Source of the DNA: Streptomyces sp. SID8352
GTDB lineage: Bacteria; Actinomycetota; Actinomycetes; Streptomycetales; Streptomycetaceae
DNA length: 64,000 bases
Reading direction: 5' to 3'
NCBI RefSeq assembly: GCF_009862265.1
Contig: NZ_WWGX01000055.1
Span: forward strand, 1-64,000
A program made the position numbers and the translations under genes. Numbering within the stretch: the stretch's first letter is position 1; each line of letters starts with the position of its first letter. Shown here piece after piece: positions 41,667 through 50,594 of the stretch. Under the pieces are notes generated by a model, which was given only the letters and a program-made list of their open reading frames with translations, was not told the DNA's origin and searched no databases.

Positions 41667-43979
41667 ATGCAGTTGGCGCACGGAGAACGAACCGGTCTGG
41701 TCACTCGGGCCCAGATCGCTGAGCGCGCGGGCGTGAAGCGCCCAGCCGTGTCGAACTGGGCCCGGAGACACGGGGACTTTCCCGTCCCGGTGCGCTCCGG
41801 CGATACGGAACTCTTCCGCGAGGCGGAGGTGGCGCGTTGGCTGGCCAATCGCACCGTTCCTGCCTCCCAGCGGCTCGATGGGGAACGGGTGGGAACCACC
41901 TACGCCGACCGCTTCCTCCGCTCCAGTGCCGATCACCCGGCTGCGGAGCCGGAGGATGCGGAGGGCGCCCGGCCTGTCGGGTCCGAGGACGAGAAGATCG
42001 TCGGCCGGCTGATGGGTCGTCTCGCTGACCGGGTCCGGGGCCCGGCGCCGATGGCGGACTACGTGAACCTCTGCCTCACCGTGATGTACGTGCGCCACGC
42101 GGAACCGGCGCGGTGGCGCCGGATCGAGGATGCCCTGTCAGCCGGTCAGGGGGGCCGGGATGTACCGGCGCTGCTCCGCACCCTCGGTGGTATGGCCCAG
42201 GAAGCACTGCGACGCAACGGCGATCACACCGACATGCGTGGCAGCCTGCTGCAACTGGAACCGCGGAGCTGGGACGACCTGGTCCTGGCGGTGCGGACGG
42301 CTGCGGGTACCGGAGCCGGCGCGTTCCAACTCGTGTGGGAGTCGTTCAGCGCCAGGGAAGGGCTGCAGAGTGCGGAGTACTGCAGCCCGGTGGGCCTGGC
42401 CTCACTGGCCGCCGAGCTCGTACTGACCCCGGGGCAGGAGGTCAGGGTCCTGGACCCCTATGCAAGGGGCGGGGAGATGCTGGCGGCCGCGTACCGACGC
42501 ATCGGAAGCAGCCCGGATGCCATGTACGGCGAAACCCTCGACGGCAGGATGCAAGCGGTCGCGAGCCTGTACCTTCTCCACTTCGGGGTGCGGCCGCAAC
42601 TGACCAGCACGCGGTCGGACCGGTGGCCACCGGACCGCGAACACAGCGCTGACGTGGTGCTGACGAACCCCCCCTTCAACATGAGTGACGTCCCTGATTC
42701 CGGGCGCCGAACGGGGCACTGGCCGTACGGAGCACCACCGCAAGGGAACGACAACCTGGCCTGGGTGCAGTACGTCCTCGGCGCCCTGGTACCGGGCGGC
42801 CGGGCCGTGGTGGTCATGCCGGTGAAGGCGGGCAACTCCGTGAACACCGCTGAGCGCAGGATCCGCCGTGCCCTTGTCTGCTGCGGGGCCGTGGAGTGCG
42901 TCATCACGCTGCCGTCCCACCTGTTCTCCGCGACGCCCGTGCCGGTCTCCCTGTGGCTGATTCGGCGGGTGGAGCGACCGGTCAGGGGAGACATCCTGTT
43001 CGTCGATGCCCAGGAGGCGGGTATGAAGGTCCGGCGTCGGCGGGTGTTGCGCGACATGGATCGCGAGGCCATCACGGCCCTGGTCCGGCCATGGCTCGAC
43101 GGGAAGCAGCTCCCGGACGGCGAGGAGTATGCGGCACTCGCCACCGACCGGGGCCTGTCGGCTGTCGTCGTGAGCCGTGAGGTCGTCGCCGAAGATGTGT
43201 GCTCGCTGCTCCCGGCCCACCACTTGCGAGGTGGGAGCTACGGCCTTGCACCCGACTGGTCCCGGCTTCACGCGGCAGTTGAGGATGAGGCGGAGCAGGA
43301 GAGTGGGCTCCGCCTCCTGGAGCGGGGGTCGGCAGCAGCGGATCACCGATACGGTCCGGGGCGGGGACCCGCCGGCTGGCGGGAGACGGACCTCCGAGAG
43401 CTGTGCGAGGTCCAGCCCGGTCCGTCGTACACCCGGCTTCCGGCCGAGGTGCGTACGGCGGACGCCGGTGTCCCGCTCGTCTTCCCGCAGGATCTCATCG
43501 AAGGGAGGATCGCAGATGAGCCGCGGAACCGCGTGCCCTGGCGGACGGCTGAGCGGTTCGCGAAGTTCGAGTTGCTGCCCGACGACATCGTCTGCGTGCG
43601 TACCGGGGCCCAGCAGCAACCCGCACTGGTCTCGCGCCGCCAGGCCGGATGGCTGCTCAGCTCGAACGTGATGCGTCTGCGCGTGAAGCCGGATGCCGGG
43701 GTCGACCCGCTGTACCTCCACGCCTATCTGAGTCTCCGGTACGCACGGGAGTGGATGGCTCACCGTGCCGCGGCGACGGCGGCTCCCTCGCTGAGTTCCG
43801 AGGCCCTGCGCCACCTCCCGGTGCGCTTGCCGCCGCCCGGACAGCAGAGACGGAGTGTGGAACTCCTCGGTGAGCTGGACCGCCGCACGGCCGCGCACGC
43901 CTCGTACGTCGCCGCACTGGGCCGCCTGCGGACTGAACTGACCGAGCACCTGTTGCACGGATCGGTCGAGCCGCTGTGA
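41667..43979 (+). CDS. N-6 adenine DNA methylase with N-terminal HTH and C-terminal type I specificity-like domain
   Basis: 770 residues. Residues ~10-60 are a helix-turn-helix (LVTRAQIAERAGVKRPAVSNWARR then a REAEVARWLA wing-like part). The central HsdM-type methylase has motif I LDPYARGGEM (~260) and catalytic NPPF (~334). The last ~200 residues resemble one target-recognition domain of a type I S subunit plus a coiled coil (SLSSEALRHLPVRLPP then the helical ELLGELDRRTAAH). It should methylate adenine at an asymmetric site. No restriction or translocase gene is nearby, so it is orphan, regulatory, or protects against an unlinked enzyme. ATG 41667 has GGAGGAG 3 nt upstream. Confidence 0.85.
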   Translation: MQLAHGERTGLVTRAQIAERAGVKRPAVSNWARRHGDFPVPVRSGDTELFREAEVARWLANRTVPASQRLDGERVGTTYADRFLRSSADHPAAEPEDAEGARPVGSEDEKIVGRLMGRLADRVRGPAPMADYVNLCLTVMYVRHAEPARWRRIEDALSAGQGGRDVPALLRTLGGMAQEALRRNGDHTDMRGSLLQLEPRSWDDLVLAVRTAAGTGAGAFQLVWESFSAREGLQSAEYCSPVGLASLAAELVLTPGQEVRVLDPYARGGEMLAAAYRRIGSSPDAMYGETLDGRMQAVASLYLLHFGVRPQLTSTRSDRWPPDREHSADVVLTNPPFNMSDVPDSGRRTGHWPYGAPPQGNDNLAWVQYVLGALVPGGRAVVVMPVKAGNSVNTAERRIRRALVCCGAVECVITLPSHLFSATPVPVSLWLIRRVERPVRGDILFVDAQEAGMKVRRRRVLRDMDREAITALVRPWLDGKQLPDGEEYAALATDRGLSAVVVSREVVAEDVCSLLPAHHLRGGSYGLAPDWSRLHAAVEDEAEQESGLRLLERGSAAADHRYGPGRGPAGWRETDLRELCEVQPGPSYTRLPAEVRTADAGVPLVFPQDLIEGRIADEPRNRVPWRTAERFAKFELLPDDIVCVRTGAQQQPALVSRRQAGWLLSSNVMRLRVKPDAGVDPLYLHAYLSLRYAREWMAHRAAATAAPSLSSEALRHLPVRLPPPGQQRRSVELLGELDRRTAAHASYVAALGRLRTELTEHLLHGSVEPL

Positions 43980-44040
43980 CGCCACCGTTTCACCCGCGCG
44001 ACCACCCCCTCCCGCCCGTGCCTTCGAAAGGATTGATCCC

Positions 44041-44262
44041 ATGCCCGAAACGACAGCCCCTCCTGGACGTACGTGGAAACTCTGGCTGGCGCTGTACGTC
44101 GCCTGCTCCATGGTGGTCGGCCTCTCCGTGAGCTTGTTGGTGCTCCGGTCGGGCGTCGCCACCACTGAGGTCGTCCTGGCCGGGGGAGGTGGCTTCGCGG
44201 GCTCCTTCGCGCTCTGCCTCGCCCTGCCTGCAGCCGTCCGCGAACTCAAACGACTGGGCTGA
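44041..44262 (+). CDS. Small two-helix membrane protein downstream of the methylase
   Basis: 73 residues. Two hydrophobic segments (LWLALYVACSMVVGLSVSLLVL and VVLAGGGGFAGSFALCLALPAAV) are joined by a short hydrophilic turn, with a basic C-terminus (RELKRLG). The ATG at 44041 follows CGAAAGGATTGATCCC. It is 61 nt after the methylase stop and ahead of the terminator, so probably in the same transcript. No family recognised; a link to the methylase is only positional. Confidence 0.6.
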   Translation: MPETTAPPGRTWKLWLALYVACSMVVGLSVSLLVLRSGVATTEVVLAGGGGFAGSFALCLALPAAVRELKRLG

Positions 44263-44343
44263 CCGAACCGAACGACGACCATGTGGTGAACGGGCCGGTC
44301 GGAGAACCCGGCGCAGCCCCCTTGAACGCTCCTGGCGATGCAC

Positions 44344-44368
44344 GAGCCCCAGGCGGTGCCTGGGGCTC
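44344..44368 (+). terminator. Terminator of the methylase operon
   Basis: A perfect 11-bp stem GAGCCCCAGGC/GCCTGGGGCTC with a 3-nt loop followed by TGT, 81 nt after the small membrane gene. Confidence 0.75.
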
Positions 44369-44524
44369 TGTCGTGAGGCATACGGGGTGCGCGACGGAAT
44401 GCGGCTGCGCCTCGAGAGCGGGAGACACGGGGCGCGTCACTGTCCCGTGGGCGTCCGGGGGCCCGCCCCAGTCACTCACGGATGGCCGGAGCAGGGCATC
44501 CGGGCTCCACCGTCACCCCCCGGG

Positions 44525-45073
44525 TCAGGGCCAGACCAGGCAGTACGGCTGGTGTCCCGCCTCGTGCAGGCGGTGGCTGAAGTCCTGCCACTCGTGGAGG
44601 AGCCGGTAGACGTTGAACGCGTCCCGGGGGCCGCCGCGGTCCGGGACCGTGGACCATATGAAGGCCGCTGCGCCGACCGCCTCCTCGCCGACGCCGCGCA
44701 GCGGGTCCACGACCGTCATCGGGAGCTTCACGACGGCGTAGTCGGGGTGCAGCACGACCAGCTCCAGGGGCGGCACCCGGTGCAGGGGCACGCCCTCGAT
44801 GCCGGTGAGGACCATCGCCGCCATCGTCTCCGGCTTGATCTTCGTGAACATGCCGCCCATGCCCAGCTCGTCACCGCCCAGTTCCTCGGGGCGCATCGAG
44901 ATCGGGACGCGGGCCGCCGTCGCCCCGTCGGGCGCGCCGAAGTACTTGTAGGTCACCCCCACCCGACCACCATTCCCGCTCCCCGCGCCCAGCCGCCCGC
45001 CGACCCGTCGGCCGGGGCGGTCCGGGTCGTCCGGCGCTCCGTACGACTGCTGTGACTCGCGTGCTTCGGTCAT
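44525..45073 (-). CDS. Conserved hypothetical protein
   Basis: 182 residues with no signal peptide or membrane helix. The N-terminal ~45 residues are disordered and Gly/Arg-rich; the rest is compact (GVTYKYFGAPDGATAARVPISMRPEELGGDELGMGGMFTKIKPE, then RVPPLELVVLHPDYAVVKLPMTVVDPL and YRLLHEWQDFSHRLHEAGHQPYCLVWP). I do not recognise the domain. The start chosen is ATG 45073; an ATG at 45163 is possible. It is divergent from hemL by 372 bp. Confidence 0.6.
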   Translation of the reverse strand: MTEARESQQSYGAPDDPDRPGRRVGGRLGAGSGNGGRVGVTYKYFGAPDGATAARVPISMRPEELGGDELGMGGMFTKIKPETMAAMVLTGIEGVPLHRVPPLELVVLHPDYAVVKLPMTVVDPLRGVGEEAVGAAAFIWSTVPDRGGPRDAFNVYRLLHEWQDFSHRLHEAGHQPYCLVWP

Positions 45074-45445
45074 GTCCTCGGCGTCGCGTCGGTGCCTTCC
45101 CCGCCGGGCCCGACGAGGACCCAGACCATCGGTCCCCTCGCCCAGTCCGCCACCGCGATGCATATCTCCACCCGACTGCTTTTCTGGGCCGCACGGACCC
45201 GCCACGCGACCCGATCATCGTGTCAGTGACCTCCCCCGCGGCCGTCCGCCGAAACGTGTGGTGCGACAAATGTCCGCAGGATGCCGCTGACGGCCGTCCG
45301 CGCCGCCCGGTGGGCCGCGTGGACGTGCCCCAGTCTGGCAGACGGCACGGCTTCCGGGCCGGTTGTCTACCCTGAACGGGGTCACCCTGGGCAACCGGAG
45401 TCCGAAAGTCGCACAAGGACGAGAAGGTCGGAGTAGTCGCACGTC
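45074..45445. other. Divergent region upstream of hemL
   Basis: 372 bp without a convincing gene. It must contain the hemL promoter and that of the divergent hypothetical gene; I could not fix either. The hemL ribosome site is weak (GGAG about 13 nt from the ATG). Confidence 0.4.
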
Positions 45446-46762
45446 ATGAGCGAACTGGCATATCCATACGAAGCACCGGCCTCGCGGGCGCTGTTCGACC
45501 GGGCCGCCGCCGTCACCCCCGGTGGCGTGAACTCACCGGTCCGGGCCTTCGGCGCCGTGGGCGGTACGCCCCGTTTCATGGTGTCCGGCAGCGGGCCGTA
45601 CCTGACCGACGCCGACGGGCGCGAGTACGTCGACCTGGTCTGCTCCTGGGGACCGATGATCCTCGGCCACGCCCACCCCGAGGTGGTCGCCGCCGTGCGC
45701 GAGGCGGTCGGGCGCGGCACCTCCTTCGGCACGCCCTCGGAGGGCGAGGTCGCGCTCGCGGAGGAGATGACCGCCCGGGTCGCCCCGCTGGAGCGGGTGC
45801 GCCTGGTCTCCAGCGGCACCGAGGCCACCATGTCCGCCATCCGGCTGGCCCGCGGCTTCACCCGGCGCACCAAGGTGATCAAGTTCGCCGGCTGCTACCA
45901 CGGCCACGTCGACTCGCTGCTCGCCGCCGCCGGGTCCGGGGTCGCCACCTTCGCGCTGCCCGACACCCCCGGTGTCACCGGCGCCCAGGCGAGCGACACG
46001 ATCGTGCTGCCGTACAACGACCTCGACGCCGTGCACGCCGCCTTCGCCGCCCACCCGGGGGAGATCGCCTGCGTGATCACCGAGGCCGCGCCGGGCAACA
46101 TGGGCGTCGTGCCGCCGCTGCCCGGCTACAACCAGGGGCTCAAGGACGCCTGCGCCGCGAACGGCGCGCTGTTCGTCTCCGACGAGGTGATGACCGGCTT
46201 CCGCACCAGCCGCGCCGGGTGGTACGGCGTCGAGGGCGTCGTGCCCGACCTGATGACCTTCGGCAAGGTCATGGGCGGCGGCTTCCCCGCCGCCGCGTTC
46301 GGCGGGCGGGCGGACGTCATGGAGCACCTCGCCCCCGCCGGGCCGGTCTACCAGGCGGGCACCCTCTCCGGGAACCCGGTCGCCACCGCCGCCGGGCTCG
46401 CCCAGCTCCGGCTGCTCGACGACGCGGCGTACGCCAGGGTCGAGGCCGTCTCGGCGAGCATCCGCGCGATGGTCGGCGAGGCGCTGGGCAAGGAGGGCGT
46501 CGCCCACACCGTCCAGGCCGCCTCCACCATGTTCTCCGTCTTCTTCACCGACCGCCCGGTGCGGAACTACGAGGACGCCAAGGCGCAGGAGTCGTTCCGC
46601 TACACCGCCTTCTTCCACTCGCTGCTGTCGAACGGCGTCTATCTGCCGCCGTCCTCCTTCGAGTCCTGGTTCGTTTCCACCGCCCACGACGAGCGGGCGC
46701 TCCAGCGCGTCGCGGACGCCCTCCCGGCGGCGGCCCGCGCGGCGGCGGAGGCGACGGCGTGA
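45446..46762 (+). CDS. hemL: Glutamate-1-semialdehyde 2,1-aminomutase
   Basis: 438 residues, full-length fold-type I PLP enzyme. It interconverts glutamate-1-semialdehyde and 5-aminolevulinate in the C5 route of heme synthesis. Signatures are TPGGVNSPVRAF, LVCSWGPMILGHAHP, VSSGTEATMSAIRLAR, KFAGCYHGHVDSLL, ITEAAPGNMGVVPP, LFVSDEVMTGFR, TFGKVMGGGFPAAAFGG (PLP Lys) and YQAGTLSGNPVA. It overlaps the next gene by 4 nt, so the phosphatase is co-translated. Its product feeds HemB, encoded earlier in this window. Confidence 0.97.
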   Translation: MSELAYPYEAPASRALFDRAAAVTPGGVNSPVRAFGAVGGTPRFMVSGSGPYLTDADGREYVDLVCSWGPMILGHAHPEVVAAVREAVGRGTSFGTPSEGEVALAEEMTARVAPLERVRLVSSGTEATMSAIRLARGFTRRTKVIKFAGCYHGHVDSLLAAAGSGVATFALPDTPGVTGAQASDTIVLPYNDLDAVHAAFAAHPGEIACVITEAAPGNMGVVPPLPGYNQGLKDACAANGALFVSDEVMTGFRTSRAGWYGVEGVVPDLMTFGKVMGGGFPAAAFGGRADVMEHLAPAGPVYQAGTLSGNPVATAAGLAQLRLLDDAAYARVEAVSASIRAMVGEALGKEGVAHTVQAASTMFSVFFTDRPVRNYEDAKAQESFRYTAFFHSLLSNGVYLPPSSFESWFVSTAHDERALQRVADALPAAARAAAEATA

Positions 46763-47628
46763 GCGCCCCCGACGGCACGGGCACCCCGGACGGCACGGCC
46801 ACCCCCGGGGACGCGGGCACCCCCGGGGACGCGGGCACGCGCGAGGGCACCGGCACCCCCGGTGCCGGCCGGTCCGGCGACGGGCCGCGCAACGAGGACA
46901 CCGACACGACGACCACGGGAGCGGACGGCCAGATGAGCGAGCGCGGGGACGACCTCACCGTCGTCCATGTGATGCGGCACGGCGAGGTCGACAACCCGAC
47001 CGGCGTCCTCTACGGCCGCCTGCCCGGCTACCACCTCTCCGAGCTGGGCCGGCGGATGGCCGAGCGGGTCGCGGAGCACCTGGCCTCCCGCGACATCACC
47101 CATGTCGTCGCCTCCCCGCTGGAGCGGGCGCAGGAGACGGCGGCGCCGATCGCCAAGACGCACGGGCTGGACGTGGACACCGACGGGCGGCTGATCGAGG
47201 CCGGCAACGTCTTCCAGGGCAAGACCTTCGGCATCGGGGACGGCGCGCTGCGCAGGCCCGCCAACTGGAGGCACGTCGTCAACCCCTTCAGGCCGTCCTG
47301 GGGCGAGCCGTACGTCGACCAGGTGGTGCGGATGATGGGCGCGCTGCACACCGCGAAGGACCGGGCGCGCGGTCACGAGGCCGTCGTCGTCAGCCACCAG
47401 CTCCCCATCTGGATACTGCGGTCGTACGCCGAGCGGCGGCGGCTGTGGCACGACCCGCGCAAGCGGCAGTGCACCCTGGCCTCCCTGACGACGTTCACCT
47501 TCCGGGGCGACCGGATCGTGTCCGTCGGCTACACCGAGCCCGCGCTGGACCTCGTGCCGCCGCACCTGCGCGCGGGCGCCAGGCCGGTGAAGGGGGCGGG
47601 CGTTCAGGGCAAGGCGTTCGGCGCCTGA
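46759..47628 (+). CDS. Histidine phosphatase family protein (phosphoglycerate mutase-like)
   Basis: 289 residues. The first ~58 are a low-complexity Gly/Thr/Pro/Asp tract; the phosphatase domain follows with the RHG motif in VMRHGEVDNPTG, VASPLERAQETA, and the second catalytic His in VVVSHQLPIW. It removes a phosphate from an unknown small molecule. The GTG overlaps the hemL stop and has GGAGG 7 nt upstream; ATG 46933, just before the domain, is the alternative start. Co-expression with hemL and proximity to the cytochrome c genes is a conserved actinobacterial context. Confidence 0.87.
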   Translation: MSAPDGTGTPDGTATPGDAGTPGDAGTREGTGTPGAGRSGDGPRNEDTDTTTTGADGQMSERGDDLTVVHVMRHGEVDNPTGVLYGRLPGYHLSELGRRMAERVAEHLASRDITHVVASPLERAQETAAPIAKTHGLDVDTDGRLIEAGNVFQGKTFGIGDGALRRPANWRHVVNPFRPSWGEPYVDQVVRMMGALHTAKDRARGHEAVVVSHQLPIWILRSYAERRRLWHDPRKRQCTLASLTTFTFRGDRIVSVGYTEPALDLVPPHLRAGARPVKGAGVQGKAFGA

Positions 47629-47663
47629 TCCCTCACGGGCGGACCCGGCGGTACCCGGGAGCG

Positions 47664-47707
47664 AGGGGCGGCCCCGGCGGTGCGTGATCACCGCCGGGGC
47701 CGCCCCT
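47664..47707 (+). terminator. Terminator after hemL-phosphatase operon
   Basis: A perfect 19-bp stem (47664-47682 and 47689-47707) with a 6-nt loop followed by TT, 35 nt after the phosphatase stop. Confidence 0.85.
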
Positions 47708-48225
47708 TCGCCGTCACCCCGCGCCCGGCGAGCGGCCGGGTCCCGCGCCACCCCCGGGAGGCCGGGTCCAGCGCCCCGCGTCCCGGGAGGCCGGGCTCCG
47801 CGCCTCGGGAGGCCGTGCCCCGTACTTCCCGCACACCGCGCCCCGGGAGGCCGGGCCCCGTACTTGCCGCGCCCCCGCGCCCCGCACCCCGCGCGGTCGG
47901 CAGCCGAGCCCCGCTCCCTCCGTGCACCGGCGTCTCCGCGCGCCCCGCACCGCCCGTTCCGCGGCCCGCCCCCCCGTTACACAATCCGTACACATTTGCG
48001 GAACCCGCTCGTTCGTTGTGTCCTCTCTCCCAGTGCCGCGACAGGCAGCCTTCGCCCCGTCGCGGCGCCCGGCACGCCCGCCCGCCGCTCCGGCCGACCC
48101 CGGGGACGTCCCGCACGAGGACCTCCGGCCGGCCCGCGGGGCGCACGCACCGGACGCCGCTCGCCCCGGTGAAAGCCGCCCGTCGCGCACCAGTGACCGC
48201 ACAGGACGCGACGAACGAGGCTGCG
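47708..48225. other. Repeat-like gap before the deacetylase gene
   Basis: About 520 bp. The first half repeats CCCGGGAGGCCGGGCYCCGCG-like units imperfectly (~47755-47870); the second half becomes less biased near TTACACAATCCGTACACATTTGCGG (shortened here to its position, 47976-48000), where a promoter may lie. No gene. Confidence 0.4.
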
Positions 48226-49572
48226 ATGCGCACTCCCGACCGCACACTCACCCGCAGGGGGATGCTCGGCATCGGTGCCGGGGCCGCTGCCGCCGCCGGG
48301 CTCGCGGCCTGCGGCACCGGTTCCGGCTCCCGGACGCCCGCCGGTCCCGCCGGGGGCTCCCGCGAACCCGGCGGCCGTCCCTCCCCGTCCGGCAGCCCCG
48401 AGCCCACCGCCCGGCCGATCGGCGACGGCTCCACCGCGTTCACCGGGCGGCAGCCGCACCAGCCGGCCGCGCCCCGGCCGCTGGAGCCGGGCCAGGCGCC
48501 GCCGCAGTTCGTCGTCTTCTCGTGGGACGGCGCGGGCGAGGTCGGCAACGGGCTGTTCCCGCGCTTCCTGGACCTCGCCGAGGAGCACGGCGCCCACATG
48601 ACCTTCTTCCTCTCGGGCCTGTACCTGCTGCCCGAGTCGAAGAAGCGCCTCTACGACCCGCCGAACAACCCGCGCGGCGCCTCGGACATCGGCTACCTCA
48701 CCGACGCCCACATCAAGGACACCCTGGCCGGGGTGCGCCGGGCGTGGCTGGAGGGCCACGAGATCGGCACCCACTTCAACGGCCACTTCTGCGCGGGCCG
48801 CGGCAGCGTCGGCGACTGGACCCCGGCCCAGTGGCGCAGCGAGATCGACCAGGCCAAGGCGTTCGTCAAGGAGTGGCGCACCAACACCGGCTGGCGGGAC
48901 GAGCCGGCCCTCCCCTTCGACTACGACAAGGAGCTGGTCGGCGGACGCACCCCGTGCCTGCTCGGCCAGGACCGGCTGCTGCCCACGGCCCGGGAGCTGG
49001 GCTGGCGGTACGACGCCTCCTCGCCGGGCGGGCGCCAGACCTGGCCGGTGAAGCGGGGCGGGATCTGGGACCTGCCGCTCCAGCAGATCCCCTTCCCCGG
49101 GCGCTCCTTCGAGGTGCTCTCGATGGACTACAACATCCTCGCCAACCAGTCCGTCAGCACCACCCGGGCCCCCGCCCACAACCACCCGGCCTGGCGGACC
49201 CAGGCCACCGAGGCGTACATATCGGGCTTCCGGCGGGCATACGAGTCGAACCGGGCGCCGTTGTTCATCGGCAACCACTTCGAGGAGTGGAACGGCGGCA
49301 TCTACATGGACGCCGTCGAGGAGGCCCTGAAGCACATCGCGCGGGAGCGGGACAAGGGCGGCGACATCCGGATGGTCTCCTTCCGTCAGTTCACCGACTG
49401 GCTGGACGCGCAGCGCCCCGAGACGCTGGCGGCGCTGCGCACCCTGGACGTGGGACAGGCCCCGGCGGGCGGCTGGAAGGCCCTCCTCGGCACCCCGGAC
49501 ACCGGCGACGGCACGGGCACGGGGGCCGGCGACGGCGACGGCACCCCGGACGCCCCCGGCGAGGCCACCTGA
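48226..49572 (+). CDS. Tat-exported lipoprotein with polysaccharide deacetylase (NodB-like) fold
   Basis: 448 residues. The N-terminus has a twin-arginine signal (TRRGMLGIGAG) and lipobox LAAC, so it should be folded before export and lipid-anchored near Cys29. A Ser/Pro/Gly spacer precedes the catalytic domain, with the NodB-type Asp in FSWDGAGE (~100) and a metal-binding HxxxH in GTHFNGH (~185). It probably deacetylates cell-wall or extracellular glycans; the substrate is unknown. The C-terminus is Gly/Asp/Thr-rich. It precedes the cytochrome c maturation operon by 340 bp. Confidence 0.82.
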   Translation: MRTPDRTLTRRGMLGIGAGAAAAAGLAACGTGSGSRTPAGPAGGSREPGGRPSPSGSPEPTARPIGDGSTAFTGRQPHQPAAPRPLEPGQAPPQFVVFSWDGAGEVGNGLFPRFLDLAEEHGAHMTFFLSGLYLLPESKKRLYDPPNNPRGASDIGYLTDAHIKDTLAGVRRAWLEGHEIGTHFNGHFCAGRGSVGDWTPAQWRSEIDQAKAFVKEWRTNTGWRDEPALPFDYDKELVGGRTPCLLGQDRLLPTARELGWRYDASSPGGRQTWPVKRGGIWDLPLQQIPFPGRSFEVLSMDYNILANQSVSTTRAPAHNHPAWRTQATEAYISGFRRAYESNRAPLFIGNHFEEWNGGIYMDAVEEALKHIARERDKGGDIRMVSFRQFTDWLDAQRPETLAALRTLDVGQAPAGGWKALLGTPDTGDGTGTGAGDGDGTPDAPGEAT

Positions 49573-49912
49573 CGCGCCCCGGCGCCGGGCCCAGGACGCG
49601 CCCCGGCCCCCTTTGAGTCCCTCCGGAACCTGGCCGCCGAGGCTTCCCGGCGAGACCCCGGCCGAGGCCCCGGCGAGACCCCGGCGAGGCCCGGCCGAGC
49701 GCCGCCGCGCCGCCGTCCCCACCCGCCGAGCCGAGCCCCCGCCGCGCCCCCGAGTCGCGCCCCCGAGCCGCGCCGCCGGGCCGAGCCCCCGCACCCCGCC
49801 CCGGCACCGGCCGATGTCCCCGGCACCCCCGGCGAACACCCCCTGATGTGCGGGTTCCTCCCGGTGAGGGGGGTGCCCAAGATCCCCGGAACCGACATGC
49901 GAAACTTTTCAC
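49573..49912. other. Low-complexity gap before resA
   Basis: 340 bp dominated by CCGAGGCCCCGGCGAGACC- and GAGCCGCGCC-like repetition. No gene seen. The resA promoter should lie at the right end, where AT content rises (AACTTTTCACATG). Confidence 0.4.
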
Positions 49913-50593
49913 ATGAGTGCCGACAGTCGCGTCCCGCTGCTCTCGAACCGCGCCACCCCCCGGCGCTCGCGCCGCGCCGCCGCCCGCGTCCGCCGACACG
50001 CCGCCCTGACCGCCTCGGCCGCCGCGTGCGTGCTGCTGGTCTCCGCGTGCACCTCGGGGGGAGTGTCCGGCGGAGGCGGCCAGACCGGGTTCATCACCGG
50101 CCCGGACGGCATCTCCACCGCCAAGGAGAGTGAGCGCGCCGACGTCCCGGACCTGTCCGGCGAGACCGTCACCGGGGGCCGCGCCGACGTCGCCGACTAC
50201 AAGGGCAAGGTCGTCGTCGTCAACGTCTGGGGCTCCTGGTGCCCGCCCTGCCGCGCCGAGGCCAAGAACTTCGAGAAGGTCTACCAGGACGTCAAGGACC
50301 AGGGCGTGCAGTTCCTCGGCATCAACACCCGGGACCCCCTGGTCGGCCCGGCCCGCGCCTTCGAGAAGGACCACGGGGTCACCTACCCGAGCATCTTCGA
50401 CCCCACCGGCAAGCTGATGCTGCGCTTCAAGAAGGGCACGCTCAACCCGCAGTCCGTCCCCTCCACGCTCGTCGTCGACCGTGAGGGCAGGGTCGCCGCG
50501 CGCTCCCTCCAGGCGCTCAGCGAGGAGAAGCTGCGCGCCATGATCGCCCCGTACCTCGACGACGCCCCGAAGAAGACGAACGCGGAGAAGTGA
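49913..50593 (+). CDS. resA: Thiol-disulfide oxidoreductase ResA/TlpA-type lipoprotein
   Basis: 226 residues. A basic N-terminus, hydrophobic stretch and lipobox LVSAC give an extracytoplasmic lipid anchor. The thioredoxin-fold domain has the active site WGSWCPPCRAE (~106-116), the cis-Pro region SVPSTLVVD and the FDPTGKLMLRF insert of TlpA-like proteins. It reduces the apocytochrome c CxxCH disulfide before heme ligation, receiving electrons from CcdA encoded next. First gene of the resA-ccdA-resB-ccsB operon. Confidence 0.92.
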   Translation: MSADSRVPLLSNRATPRRSRRAAARVRRHAALTASAAACVLLVSACTSGGVSGGGGQTGFITGPDGISTAKESERADVPDLSGETVTGGRADVADYKGKVVVVNVWGSWCPPCRAEAKNFEKVYQDVKDQGVQFLGINTRDPLVGPARAFEKDHGVTYPSIFDPTGKLMLRFKKGTLNPQSVPSTLVVDREGRVAARSLQALSEEKLRAMIAPYLDDAPKKTNAEK

Positions 50594-50594
50594 C

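Noticed and set aside
41667..43979. Complete type I or BREX restriction system
   Set aside because: No HsdR, PglZ, BrxC or other partner genes flank the methylase.
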